The position numbers and the translations under genes are program-made. Of a stretch of DNA of 64,000 nt, positions 1-8,322 are shown one piece after another. The notes under the pieces are model-generated. The model made no database searches. It had not been told where the DNA came from and worked only from the letters and a program-made list of their open reading frames with translations. Source of the stretch: Cupriavidus sp. BIS7 (GTDB lineage Bacteria; Pseudomonadota; Gammaproteobacteria; Burkholderiales; Burkholderiaceae); contig NZ_ALOU01000091.1 in the NCBI RefSeq assembly GCF_000292345.1, forward strand, positions 1-64,000, in the 5' to 3' direction. The number at the start of each line of letters is the position of its first letter. Position 1 is the stretch's first letter.

Positions 1-1263
1 CAGCATTTGCCCTACGAGTGGGTAGAGCAGGCGGTGCGTGCCACCGGTACGGCGAGCCTTCGGCGCCGGCGCTTGCCCGCGGAGCAGGTGGTCTGGCTGG
101 TGATCGCGCTGGCCCTGTACCGGCATCAGTCAATCAGCGAGATTGTCGATGATCTCGATCTGGCGCTGCCTTCGGCCGCCGCCCCGTTTGTCAGCAAGAG
201 CGCCGTAGCGCAAGCGCGGCAACGGACCGGATACGCGCCTCTGGCATGGCTGTTTCACGAGTCGGCTGACGCCTGGAGCCGGCAGGATGCGCCCAGCTAT
301 GCGTTCAAAGGACTGAGTCTGCTGGCGATGGACGGGACGATCCTGCGTACCGCCGACAGCCCGGCCAACCGTGAACACTTCGGCGCTCAGGTCTATCCGA
401 GCGGCAAGCTGGCGAGCTACCCGCAAGTGCGTGCCGTCACGCTGACGGCCATTCCAACGCATCTGATCCGCGACATCGAATTCGGCCGCTATGACACCAA
501 CGAGATGCTGTATGCCAAGCAACTCGTACCACGCATCCCGGACGATTCGGTTACGGTATTCGACAAGGGCTTTCTGGCCGCCGAGATCCTGTGCGGACTC
601 ACTTCCGGCGGTCACAATCGGCACTTCGTGATCCCAGCCAAGGCGAACACGCGCTGGGAGGTTGTCGAGGGCAAGCCCGACGATGCCACGGTGCGCATGC
701 GCGTGTCACCCCAAGCGCGAAAGAAGTGTCCAGAATTGCCTGAGTTCTGGGAGGCGCGCGCCATCCGCACGATCGACGCGCGCGGCCGCGAACGGGTTTT
801 GCTGACGTCCCTGCGGGACCGCCGCCGCTTCAAACCAGCTGATATCGCCGCGTGCTACACCCGTCGCTGGCAGATCGAGACAAGCTACCGAGAGCTCAAG
901 CAATCCATGCTTGGGATGGAGCTGACATTGCGCAGCCAGACGGTAGATGGGGTCTACCAGGAAATCTGGGGCGCGCTGATTGCCTACAACCTGATTCGGC
1001 TGGAGATGGCCAAGGCGGCGCTCGAAGCCAAAATCGCTCCGACCGACATCAGCTTTATACGGGCCTTCCACACCATCCAATACGAACTGATGTGGGCTGC
1101 CGCGACTCGATCACACGGCAAACTGCCTGCTCTACTAGAGCGCTTGCGCGAGCGCCTGAAAGCGCTCCCAAATGAAAAACGACCCGCGCGCTTATGCGCA
1201 CGGGTCGTTAAGTCTCGGCCTTCTCGCTACACCGTTCGGTACCTGAGAAAGGACCTTAACTGA
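1..1263 (+). CDS. IS4-family transposase, 5' end cut by window edge
   Basis: DDE transposase of the IS4 family, catalysing cut-and-paste movement of the insertion sequence. Counting from the TTG at position 7, the acidic triad is visible as D109 (MDGT motif), D186 (VFDKGF) and E296 in the YREL-K signature (Y294-R295-E296-L-K). The reading frame is open to base 1 with no ribosome binding site before the TTG, so the true start probably lies outside the window. About 418 residues are present, close to full family length. The gene reads rightwards and stops 50 bp before the convergent efp stop codon. The C-terminal coding sequence contains a hairpin that works as a terminator on the opposite strand (see separate entry). 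Confidence 0.93.
   Translation, partial: QHLPYEWVEQAVRATGTASLRRRRLPAEQVVWLVIALALYRHQSISEIVDDLDLALPSAAAPFVSKSAVAQARQRTGYAPLAWLFHESADAWSRQDAPSYAFKGLSLLAMDGTILRTADSPANREHFGAQVYPSGKLASYPQVRAVTLTAIPTHLIRDIEFGRYDTNEMLYAKQLVPRIPDDSVTVFDKGFLAAEILCGLTSGGHNRHFVIPAKANTRWEVVEGKPDDATVRMRVSPQARKKCPELPEFWEARAIRTIDARGRERVLLTSLRDRRRFKPADIAACYTRRWQIETSYRELKQSMLGMELTLRSQTVDGVYQEIWGALIAYNLIRLEMAKAALEAKIAPTDISFIRAFHTIQYELMWAAATRSHGKLPALLERLRERLKALPNEKRPARLCARVVKSRPSRYTVRYLRKDLN
1175..1209 (-). terminator. antisense terminator inside the transposase 3' end
   Basis: A 14-bp inverted repeat (1178-1191 and 1196-1209, one G-T type mismatch) with a TTAT loop. On the minus strand it is followed by five T, a classic rho-independent terminator for leftward transcripts. 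On the plus strand no T-run follows. It lies where efp transcription would enter the insertion sequence. Confidence 0.6.
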
Positions 1264-1313
1264 ACGGCATTACAGCCGAAGCTGCCTTTTTTGTTTGCGT
1301 GACGCCGTGAATC

Positions 1314-1874
1314 TTAGTTGGCGCGGCTGCGGTATTCGCCGGTACGCGTGTCGATTTCGATCTTGTCACCGATGTTGCAGAACAGCGGCACTTGCAGTTC
1401 GAAGCCGGTGTTGATCTTGGCGCCCTTGAGCACCTTGCCCGACGAGGTGTCGCCCTTGACGGCCGGTTCGGTGTAGATGATTTCACGGACCAGCGTGGTC
1501 GGCATTTCCACCGAGATGGCCTTGTCGTTGTAGAACACGACTTCCACGTTCATGCCGTCTTCGAGGTAGTTCAGCGAATCACCCATGCTGTCCTTCTCGA
1601 CTTCGTACTGGTTGAACTCGGTGTCCATGAACACGTACATCGGGTCAGCGAAGTACGAGAACGTGCATTCGCGGCGCTCGAGCACCACCACTTCAAACTT
1701 GTCGTCAGCCTTGAAGACGGACTCGCCCGGGGCGTCCGTCAGCAGGTTCTTGTACTTCATCTTGACGACGGCGGCGTTACGGCCCGACTTGTTGTACTCG
1801 GCCTTCTGAACCACCATCGGGTCGGAACCGATCATGAACACGTTGCCGACGCGGAGTTCCTGTGCGATTTTCAT
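1314..1874 (-). CDS. efp: translation elongation factor P
   Basis: Elongation factor P (186 aa), which binds ribosomes stalled on polyproline and restores peptide bond formation. The protein has the three beta-barrel domain layout of the family, beginning MKIAQELRVG. The tip residue of the first domain is R32 (SGRNAA context) instead of lysine. This defines the class modified by arginine rhamnosylation, and the modifying enzyme gene earP lies immediately upstream on the same strand (129 bp gap). An AGGAAAA ribosome site precedes the ATG. The downstream side has been altered by an insertion sequence, so the original terminator appears damaged. Confidence 0.97.
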   Translation of the reverse strand: MKIAQELRVGNVFMIGSDPMVVQKAEYNKSGRNAAVVKMKYKNLLTDAPGESVFKADDKFEVVVLERRECTFSYFADPMYVFMDTEFNQYEVEKDSMGDSLNYLEDGMNVEVVFYNDKAISVEMPTTLVREIIYTEPAVKGDTSSGKVLKGAKINTGFELQVPLFCNIGDKIEIDTRTGEYRSRAN

Positions 1875-2003
1875 CTGAACTGTTTTCCTGAAAAAAATGG
1901 TCCGGGATCGTTGAGTTGCCCGGAATTCGGTATGGCGAAGGCGCGCAGCCGGCGTTTGCTGTTCTTGGGCCTTTGAACTTGGCTCGCCATCAAAATCAAC
2001 CCG

Positions 2004-3155
2004 TTATTTTACCCGATTTTCGCAGAATGCCACGAGATTCGCGGCCAGATCGCCCAAGTGCTGCAACTGCCGCTGCCAGCGGTCCATGTCCGACGTCAGC
2101 GCCGGGAGTTGTGCGTGCAGCGCCGCCCAGTCAGGTGCGTGACCATAGGCGTTCCATGCGCGCGTGAATGCCGTCAGTGCGTCGGATGCCTGCGGCGTCA
2201 CGCCCGAGTGCGCGAAACGCTCGAGCCACGCATCGAGCTTGACGCGGTGCGCGTGGTCGTCCTGCGGATAGATGTGCCAGACCATCGGCTTTGCCGCCCA
2301 GTGGGCGCGCACGCAGGAGTCTTCGCCGCGCACGAAATTGATGTCGCAGGCCCACAGCAGTTCGTCATAGTGCTCCTGCCGTACGAACGGGATGCATTGC
2401 ACGGTCAGGCTGCCGCGCTGGTGCGATGTGCCGGGGTGCAGCGTGGCGCCGAGCCACTCGCCAGCCTGCGTTGCTGCCAGCCCCTGCGGCACAAGGCACT
2501 GAATTGGCGTTGCACTGTTGCGCCACTGTTCAAGCAGGGCAGGTAGCGCCGGGTTGGTGTAGGCGAACAGGCTTGCCCGCAGCGCCCCGGCAACAGGCTG
2601 CACGCCCAGCCGGTGCCAGAGTGTGGCCTGTGCCGCAGGGCTGCCGAGGAATGCGGCGCGCGACGCGCCAATCATCGATTCGCGCAGCAGTCCGCCCGTG
2701 CCGTGCGCAAAGCCGGGGAAGAAGAAGTACTTTGTCAGCGGCAGGCGCGGGTGCGGTGAGGTCATGGCGTGATGCTCGCTGACCCATGCTTCGGCGCTCA
2801 GATATTCGAGATTGATCCACACGGGCTTGCGTTCCGCCGCGGCCATGCGTGCAAGGCAGGGCTCGGGCAAGTGGCATGCAAAAGCTTCGATCACGACGTC
2901 GTGCGGGGTGACGGGATCGAACGGGGCGTCAGGTTGCGGATTCCAGATGCGCACGTCCACGCCGGCCAGGCGCTGGTGGGTGGCCGACGGGTCGATCTCG
3001 GGCGCCAGCCGTGCAAAGCTTGCAAGGTCGTCGACCCAGAGCCTGACTGCATGGCCATGCTCCTGCGCCAACTGGCGCGCCAGGCGCCAGCAGACGCCGA
3101 TGTCGCCAAAGTTGTCGATGACGGTGCAGAAGATGTCCCAGGAGCGGATTGGCAT
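2004..3155 (-). CDS. earP: EF-P arginine-32 rhamnosyltransferase EarP
   Basis: EarP (383 aa) transfers rhamnose from dTDP-L-rhamnose to Arg32 of elongation factor P in the cytosol. The N-terminal sequence WDIFCTVIDNFGDIGVCWRLARQL is the family hallmark: an NFGDIGVCWRLA loop in a GT-B fold. The frame is open upstream to 3254, but the ATG at 3153-3155 begins exactly at the conserved MPIRSWDIFC, so it is chosen. The gene is transcribed towards efp and divergently from uvrC, with a 112-bp intergenic gap. Neighbourhood and the EF-P residue agree completely. Confidence 0.96.
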   Translation of the reverse strand: MPIRSWDIFCTVIDNFGDIGVCWRLARQLAQEHGHAVRLWVDDLASFARLAPEIDPSATHQRLAGVDVRIWNPQPDAPFDPVTPHDVVIEAFACHLPEPCLARMAAAERKPVWINLEYLSAEAWVSEHHAMTSPHPRLPLTKYFFFPGFAHGTGGLLRESMIGASRAAFLGSPAAQATLWHRLGVQPVAGALRASLFAYTNPALPALLEQWRNSATPIQCLVPQGLAATQAGEWLGATLHPGTSHQRGSLTVQCIPFVRQEHYDELLWACDINFVRGEDSCVRAHWAAKPMVWHIYPQDDHAHRVKLDAWLERFAHSGVTPQASDALTAFTRAWNAYGHAPDWAALHAQLPALTSDMDRWQRQLQHLGDLAANLVAFCENRVK

Positions 3156-3267
3156 GACGGTGACGGCCCGCCGCGTGTGAAGAGTGCGGCGGGCGAATTG
3201 CTCTAAACTTGCGATTCTAGAGCCAGCGCCCCCTGTTGGCGCAGTGCGTGACACTTTTCATCGACCG

Positions 3268-5280
3268 ATGCCCGAGCAGGAACCCGTTCCACCGATTGAG
3301 TCACCGTCGCCAGATTCCGGCGCTCCGGAGCCGGCCGACGCCCCGGCGTTCGACCCGCGCCCGATCCTTGCGCGCATGCCGGGTTTGCCGGGTGTCTATC
3401 GCTATTTCGATGTCGATGGCAACGTACTCTACGTCGGCAAGGCGCGCGACCTGAAGAAGCGGGTATCGAGCTACTTCAACAAGACGCAGTTGTCGCCGCG
3501 TATCGCAATGATGGTGGGCAAGATCGTGCGGATCGAGACCACGGTTGTGCGGACCGAAGCGGAAGCGCTGCTGCTAGAGAACAATCTCATCAAGGCGCTG
3601 GCGCCGCGTTACAACATCCTGTTTCGCGACGACAAGTCCTATCCATTCCTGAAGCTGACCGGGCACAAGTTCCCGCGCATGGCGTACTACCGCGGCGCGA
3701 CCGATCGCAAGCACCAGTACTTCGGCCCGTTCCCTAGCGCTCACGCGGTGCGCGAGAGCATGCAGATACTGCAGAAGGTGTTCCAGTTGCGGACCTGCGA
3801 GGACACGGTCTTCAACAATCGAACGCGTCCGTGCCTGCTGCATCAGATCCACCGCTGCACGGCGCCGTGCGTAGGGGCGATCAGCGAGGCCGATTACACG
3901 CGCGATGTGAACAACGCGGCGCGCTTCCTGCAAGGCCGCGAGACCGAGGTCCTGGAGGGCCTGCAGTCCAAGATGGAGACCCATGCGGTGCAGCTTGAGT
4001 TCGAGCAGGCCGCAGCGGTGCGTGACCAGATCTCCGCGCTGTCCACCGTGCTCAAGCGTCAGGCTGTGGAAGAGGTCGGTCAGACGCGCGATATCGACAT
4101 CCTCGCCGTGGCGGTGCAGGGTGGCCGCGCCTGCGTGAACCTGGCGATGGTGCGTGGCGGGCGGCATCTGGGCGACAAGGCGTACTTCCCTGCCCACGTG
4201 GATGAGGCGGCGATGATCGTCGAGGAAACCGATGAGGCGGAGGAGTCTGGCGCTGCCGCTGAGGCAGGCCCGCTTCCGGTCGAACGCATTGCCACGCGCG
4301 TGCTTTCCGCTTTCATGGTGCAGCACTACCTGGATCAGGCGCCGCCGCCGATCGTCGTGGTCAGCCACTTGCCGGCTGATGGCGCGGTGGTGGAGGCCCT
4401 GTCGATGCAGGCTGGCCGCAAGATCGCGCTGGTGCGTCAGCCGCAGGGGCAGCGCAAGGTCTGGCTGGAAATGGCCGCGCAAGGCGCTGACCTGGCGCTG
4501 GCGCGCCGGCTGGCCGAGCAAGGCAGCCAGGAAGCGCGTACGCGCGCGCTGGCCGAGACGATCAGCCTCGACATGGAGGATCTGGCGCTGCTGCGTGTCG
4601 AGTGTTTCGACATCAGCCATACGGCGGGTGAGGCAACGCAGGCATCGTGCGTGGTGTTCCATCATCACGAGATGCAGAACAGCGAATATCGCCGCTACAA
4701 CATCGCCGATATCACGCCCGGCGACGACTACGCGGCAATGCGCCAGGTGCTGACGCGGCGGTACCAGAAGCTTGTGGAGCAGCTTCAGGAAGACGGCGGC
4801 GATCCGAATGGCGACAGCGGCGACGGCGTGCCCCGCATGCCGCGCATCGTATTGATCGATGGCGGCAAGGGTCAGGTGGAAGTGGCGCGGCAGGTGTTCG
4901 AGGAACTGGGTCTCGATATCGGCCTGCTGGTTGGCGTAGCCAAGGGCGAGGGACGCAAGGTCGGGCTGGAGACGCTGGTGTTCGCCGATGGGCGGCCTTC
5001 GCTGGAACTGGGGCAGGGCAGTGCGGCGCTGATGCTGGTGGCGCAGATCCGCGATGAGGCGCACCGCTTTGCGATCACGGGCATGCGTGCACGCCGGGCC
5101 AAGGCTCGGACCACTTCGCGGCTCGAGGAGATCGAGGGCGTTGGAGCCCGCCGGCGGCAGAAGCTGCTGACGCGTTTTGGTGGGCTGCGCGGCGTGATGG
5201 CGGCCAGCATCGATGAACTTGCCAGTGTCGAAGGCATCTCCCGGACGTTGGCCGAGGAAATCTACCGCCAGTTGCACTAG
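3268..5280 (+). CDS. uvrC: excinuclease ABC subunit C
   Basis: UvrC (670 aa), the dual-incision nuclease of nucleotide excision repair working with UvrA and UvrB. Order of domains: GIY-YIG nuclease near residues 35-115 (GVYRYFD...LYVGKARDLKKRV), a cysteine-containing linker (CLLHQI-RCTAPC), the UVR motif that contacts UvrB around residue 230-265, an RNase H-like C-terminal nuclease, and a helix-hairpin-helix pair at the end (LEEIEGVGARRRQKLL). It is longer than the usual ~610 residues because of an acidic N-terminal tail and small inserts (residues ~315-340 and ~505-520). The ATG at 3268 (MPEQEPVPP) is preferred to an earlier in-frame start that runs through the divergent promoter region. pgsA follows. 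Confidence 0.97.
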   Translation: MPEQEPVPPIESPSPDSGAPEPADAPAFDPRPILARMPGLPGVYRYFDVDGNVLYVGKARDLKKRVSSYFNKTQLSPRIAMMVGKIVRIETTVVRTEAEALLLENNLIKALAPRYNILFRDDKSYPFLKLTGHKFPRMAYYRGATDRKHQYFGPFPSAHAVRESMQILQKVFQLRTCEDTVFNNRTRPCLLHQIHRCTAPCVGAISEADYTRDVNNAARFLQGRETEVLEGLQSKMETHAVQLEFEQAAAVRDQISALSTVLKRQAVEEVGQTRDIDILAVAVQGGRACVNLAMVRGGRHLGDKAYFPAHVDEAAMIVEETDEAEESGAAAEAGPLPVERIATRVLSAFMVQHYLDQAPPPIVVVSHLPADGAVVEALSMQAGRKIALVRQPQGQRKVWLEMAAQGADLALARRLAEQGSQEARTRALAETISLDMEDLALLRVECFDISHTAGEATQASCVVFHHHEMQNSEYRRYNIADITPGDDYAAMRQVLTRRYQKLVEQLQEDGGDPNGDSGDGVPRMPRIVLIDGGKGQVEVARQVFEELGLDIGLLVGVAKGEGRKVGLETLVFADGRPSLELGQGSAALMLVAQIRDEAHRFAITGMRARRAKARTTSRLEEIEGVGARRRQKLLTRFGGLRGVMAASIDELASVEGISRTLAEEIYRQLH

Positions 5281-5441
5281 TGCCGGCACCACCGGCATTA
5301 GGCACCAGGCGTCACTGCAGCACTATCTGGGCGGCTTTCGGCCCGAATTCACGAGGTCGGGCCGAAATCGGCGACAATCGCGGCATCCGACATCGCCAAC
5401 CGGTCCTGTCTCCCCGGGAACGCACAGACCTTGCTCCGCCC

Positions 5442-6041
5442 ATGCCTCTGAACATCCCCATCCTGCTGACCTGGCTTCGCGTGGCCATGATCCCGCTAGT
5501 TGTCGGGGTCTTTTACCTGCCCGAGGCCTGGTTGCCGATGCACACCAAGAACGTTACCGCGGCATCGTTCTTCATCATTGCCGCGGCGACCGACTGGCTG
5601 GATGGATTCCTTGCGCGGCGCTGGAACCAGACATCGTCCTTCGGCGCGTTCCTCGATCCGGTGGCGGACAAGCTCATGGTGACGGCGGCGCTGCTGTCGC
5701 TGCTGGCCCTGGGCCGCGTGGCGGACCTGATCGCGCTGATCATCATCGGGCGCGAGATCACGATTTCCGCGTTACGCGAATGGATGGCCCAGATCGGCGC
5801 ATCGAAGAGCGTGGCCGTGAACTTCCTTGGCAAGCTCAAGACCACCGTGCAGATGATCGCCATCCCGTTGCTGCTGTTCAATGACGCGGTGTTCGGCGTC
5901 GATGCGTCGTTGCTTGGCGGCTGGATGATCTATTTGGCGGCCGTGCTTACGCTGTGGTCGATGTTCTATTACATGAAGCTTGCCTGGCCGCAGATCCGTG
6001 AGCGAAGCGAGGTCGTTGGCGAGGCGCGCGCACAAAAATGA
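5442..6041 (+). CDS. pgsA: CDP-diacylglycerol--glycerol-3-phosphate 3-phosphatidyltransferase
   Basis: PgsA (199 aa) makes phosphatidylglycerophosphate from CDP-diacylglycerol and glycerol-3-phosphate, the committed step to phosphatidylglycerol. The CDP-alcohol phosphotransferase signature is complete at residues ~47-71: D-x2-DG-x2-AR-x8-G-x3-D-x3-D (DWLDGFLARR, then GAFLDPVADK). Several hydrophobic membrane helices follow. The ATG at 5442 starts at MPLNIPILLTWLR, the family N-terminus. The gene lies between uvrC and tRNA-Gly/tRNA-Cys, the same order as in E. coli. Confidence 0.97.
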   Translation: MPLNIPILLTWLRVAMIPLVVGVFYLPEAWLPMHTKNVTAASFFIIAAATDWLDGFLARRWNQTSSFGAFLDPVADKLMVTAALLSLLALGRVADLIALIIIGREITISALREWMAQIGASKSVAVNFLGKLKTTVQMIAIPLLLFNDAVFGVDASLLGGWMIYLAAVLTLWSMFYYMKLAWPQIRERSEVVGEARAQK

Positions 6042-6060
6042 AGATTGATGCAAAAAGTTG

Positions 6061-6090
6061 TTGACGAGCCGGATCGTCCTTTGCAATAAT
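6061..6090 (+). promoter_or_regulatory. probable promoter of the tRNA-Gly genes
   Basis: TTGACG (6061-6066) and AATAAT (6085-6090) with an 18-bp spacer, a good sigma-70-type match about 130 bp upstream of the first tRNA-Gly. Confidence 0.55.
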
Positions 6091-6221
6091 CTCGTTCTCG
6101 CTGCTGACGACGCAAACGAAAGCAGCAAGATAAGCGGTACTTAGCGCGAAATGCCGGCATAAAGCTGCGTGTTTAAAAGAAGTTGCGCGATAGTCTGCTT
6201 TTCGGTAAGATGCAGGGCCCT

Positions 6222-6297
6222 GCGGGAGTAGCTCAGTTGGTAGAGCGCAACCTTGCCAAGGTTGAGGTCGCGAGTTCGAGACTCGTCTCCCGCTCCA
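6222..6297 (+). tRNA. tRNA-Gly(GCC), copy 1
   Basis: A 76-nt cloverleaf with encoded CCA: acceptor GCGGGAG/CTCCCGC, anticodon loop TTGCCAA giving anticodon GCC, and T-loop TTCGAGA. It is identical to the second copy 89 bp downstream. Confidence 0.97.
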
Positions 6298-6386
6298 GGT
6301 TAAATGCATCCGGTGATATGACGAAGTAGGTGCAAGTCATCGGATCGGCAGCAGTGCTGCCAAAGCAGTAAAAGTTGTAGTAGTAC

Positions 6387-6462
6387 GCGGGAGTAGCTCA
6401 GTTGGTAGAGCGCAACCTTGCCAAGGTTGAGGTCGCGAGTTCGAGACTCGTCTCCCGCTCCA
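6387..6462 (+). tRNA. tRNA-Gly(GCC), copy 2
   Basis: Identical 76-nt duplicate of the tRNA-Gly at 6222-6297, with CCA encoded. The spacer between the copies shows no obvious second promoter, so both are probably cut from one transcript. Confidence 0.97.
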
Positions 6463-6467
6463 ATCCC

Positions 6468-6496
6468 AAAGGGAAGCAGCGCTTCCCTTTTTCTTT
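6468..6496 (+). terminator. terminator after tRNA-Gly copy 2
   Basis: Perfect 10-bp stem AAAGGGAAGC / GCTTCCCTTT with a 3-nt loop, followed by a T-rich run. It separates the tRNA-Gly transcript from tRNA-Cys. Confidence 0.75.
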
Positions 6497-6553
6497 CTCG
6501 GGATTGCCTCCGCGTTGCAGTGCCATCGGTACGACGGCCGCAGCGAATCCGGA

Positions 6554-6559
6554 TACAAT
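6554..6559 (+). promoter_or_regulatory. possible -10 box for tRNA-Cys
   Basis: TACAAT 15 bp upstream of the tRNA-Cys 5' end. No convincing -35 hexamer is visible at the right distance, so this is tentative. Confidence 0.35.
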
Positions 6560-6574
6560 CCAGCATCGTCACCT

Positions 6575-6648
6575 GGCGGGGTGGCAGAGTGGTTATGCAG
6601 CGGCCTGCAAAGCCGTGTACGCCGGTTCGATTCCGACCTCCGCCTCCA
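6575..6648 (+). tRNA. tRNA-Cys(GCA)
   Basis: A 74-nt cloverleaf with encoded CCA: acceptor GGCGGGG pairs with CCTCCGCC, anticodon loop CTGCAAA giving GCA, and T-loop TTCGATT. In E. coli the equivalent cluster (glyW-cysT-leuZ) continues with tRNA-Leu(UAA). Here that tRNA lies 26 kb away. Confidence 0.95.
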
Positions 6649-6657
6649 GTTGCAAGC

Positions 6658-6688
6658 AAACGGCGCCCATGTGGCGCCGTTTTGTTTT
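6658..6688 (+). terminator. terminator after tRNA-Cys
   Basis: Stem AACGGCGCC / GGCGCCGTT with a 5-nt loop, followed by TTGTTTT, ten bases after the tRNA-Cys CCA end. Confidence 0.8.
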
Positions 6689-7086
6689 CCATCGCCGCAT
6701 CCCCGCATCCCCGCTTCCCAGTTTCTCGGAATATCGCCAAGCATTTTGCGATTTTTCTCACGTTGGCCTGCGTGGCGTGCGTGTTACATTACGCCATGCC
6801 GTACGCATCCGGGACGGCGCCTGGCGTGGCAAGCCACCTCGCGTAGTCGTATTCCGATGCTTTGCTTTCTCCCTGCCCCTGCCGTGGAGCGTTGCGCTGC
6901 ATGTCTGTGCCGCATGTCTGCGCTGCATCTCGCGCCCTCGGTTCGCGGCTGCTCTTCCCTTACCACTCGTCAATTGATCCCGCCCGCGAAGGGCGTGATC
7001 TCGTCGTGCGATGTCCCGCAGCGGGATCGCGCGAGGGGCGGGTGGTCCCCAAAACATCGAGACAACCGGAAAGGAACCCCAGACGC
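6689..7086. other. 398-bp intergenic region without a recognisable gene
   Basis: Lies between the tRNA-Cys terminator and the Kef-type antiporter. It presumably holds the antiporter promoter. No clear -35/-10 pair, repeat or conserved peptide was seen. Confidence 0.5.
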
Positions 7087-8316
7087 ATGCATCACGCCAC
7101 CCCGCTCATCAGCACAATCGTCGGCGGTATCGTGCTGGCGTTCATTCTGGGTGCGATCGCCAACAAGTTCCGGCTTCCGCCGCTGATTGGCTATCTGTGC
7201 GCGGGCATCGTGGTGGGGCCGCACACGCCGGGCTACACGGCCGATCAGGCTCTGGCGCCGGAGTTGGCGGAACTTGGGGTGATCCTGCTGATGTTCGGGG
7301 TTGGCCTGCATTTCTCGGTCAAGGACCTGATGGCCGTGAAGAAGATCGCCATTCCTGGCGCCATCGTGCAGATTGGCATTGCCACGGCGCTTGGCATGCT
7401 GGTGGCGTGGGGGTTTGACTGGTCTTGGGGGCAAGGGCTCGTGTACGGACTGGCGCTCTCTGTGGCCAGTACCGTGGTGCTGCTGCGTGCGCTGCAGGAG
7501 CGCGATTTGGTCGAATCGCCCCAGGGGCGCATTGCCGTGGGCTGGCTGATCGTCGAAGACCTGGCAATGGTGCTGACACTGGTGCTGCTGCCGGCGATGG
7601 CAGGGCTGCTGGGCGGTGCTGACGACCCGGGCGCGGCATCGCCGGGTACGATGGCAGTGTTGATCGAAATCCTCTCGACGCTCGGCAAGGTGGCCGCATT
7701 TGTGGTGGTGATGCTGGTGATTGGCCGCCGCTTTATTCCGTGGATGCTCGAGCGCATCGTCTGGACAGGCAGCCGCGAACTGTTCCGCCTGGGGGTGCTG
7801 GCCACCGCGCTGGGCGTGGCCTTTGGCGCCTATTCGCTGTTCGGTGTGTCGTTTGCGCTGGGGGCCTTCTTCGCGGGCATGGTGCTGGCCGAGTCCGAGT
7901 TCAGCCATCGCGCGGCAGAAGAATCGCTGCCGCTGCGCGACGCCTTTGCCGTGCTGTTCTTCGTCTCGGTGGGAATGCTGTTCGACCCGATGGTTCTCGT
8001 CAACGACCCGTGGGGCGTGCTGGCGACGCTGCTGATCATCGTCGTGGGCAAGTCGTTGGCCGCACTGGGTATCGTGCGCGCGTTCGGCCACAACAACCGC
8101 ACCGGCCTGACGATTGCCGTGAGCCTGGCGCAGATCGGCGAGTTCTCGTTCATTCTGGCCAGCCTGGGTGTCTATCTGAAGATCCTGCCAGAGCGTGGCC
8201 AGGCGCTGATCCTGGCGGGGGCGCTGCTGTCGATCCTGCTCAACCCGGTGCTGTTCCATCTGCTCGATCGCTACACCGCGCGCGAAGACGAACGGCGAGA
8301 TCCGCAGCCGGCCTGA
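7087..8316 (+). CDS. Kef-type cation:proton antiporter (membrane domain only)
   Basis: A CPA2-family monovalent cation:proton antiporter (409 aa) of the KefB/YbaL type in the inner membrane. It has about a dozen hydrophobic segments, starting MHHATPLISTIVGGIVLAF, and the family's LIGYLCAGIVVGP and VGLHFS motifs. E. coli YbaL and KefB/C carry a C-terminal nucleotide-binding RCK/TrkA-N domain. Here the protein ends a few residues after the last membrane helix, so ligand gating by that domain is absent. The ATG at 7087 follows an AAAGGAA ribosome site; in-frame codons further upstream are not protein-like. The exact ion (K+ or Na+) cannot be told. Confidence 0.88.
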   Translation: MHHATPLISTIVGGIVLAFILGAIANKFRLPPLIGYLCAGIVVGPHTPGYTADQALAPELAELGVILLMFGVGLHFSVKDLMAVKKIAIPGAIVQIGIATALGMLVAWGFDWSWGQGLVYGLALSVASTVVLLRALQERDLVESPQGRIAVGWLIVEDLAMVLTLVLLPAMAGLLGGADDPGAASPGTMAVLIEILSTLGKVAAFVVVMLVIGRRFIPWMLERIVWTGSRELFRLGVLATALGVAFGAYSLFGVSFALGAFFAGMVLAESEFSHRAAEESLPLRDAFAVLFFVSVGMLFDPMVLVNDPWGVLATLLIIVVGKSLAALGIVRAFGHNNRTGLTIAVSLAQIGEFSFILASLGVYLKILPERGQALILAGALLSILLNPVLFHLLDRYTAREDERRDPQPA

Positions 8317-8322
8317 CCGCAG

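Larger units (their letters stand above)
1..1275 (+). mobile_element. IS4-family insertion sequence (right part)
   Basis: The transposase gene and its right flank. The left end is outside the window, so the terminal inverted repeats cannot be paired. The right boundary is placed near 1275 by inference: from there rightwards the sequence reads like one arm of a terminator (CGAA loop, GCTGCC arm, then six T), and its expected mirror-image arm is missing, replaced by IS-side sequence. The exact edge is uncertain by about 10 bp. Confidence 0.6.

Noticed and set aside
3574..5298. 574-codon minus-strand frame opposite uvrC
   Set aside because: No conserved motif, and uvrC is certain on the other strand.
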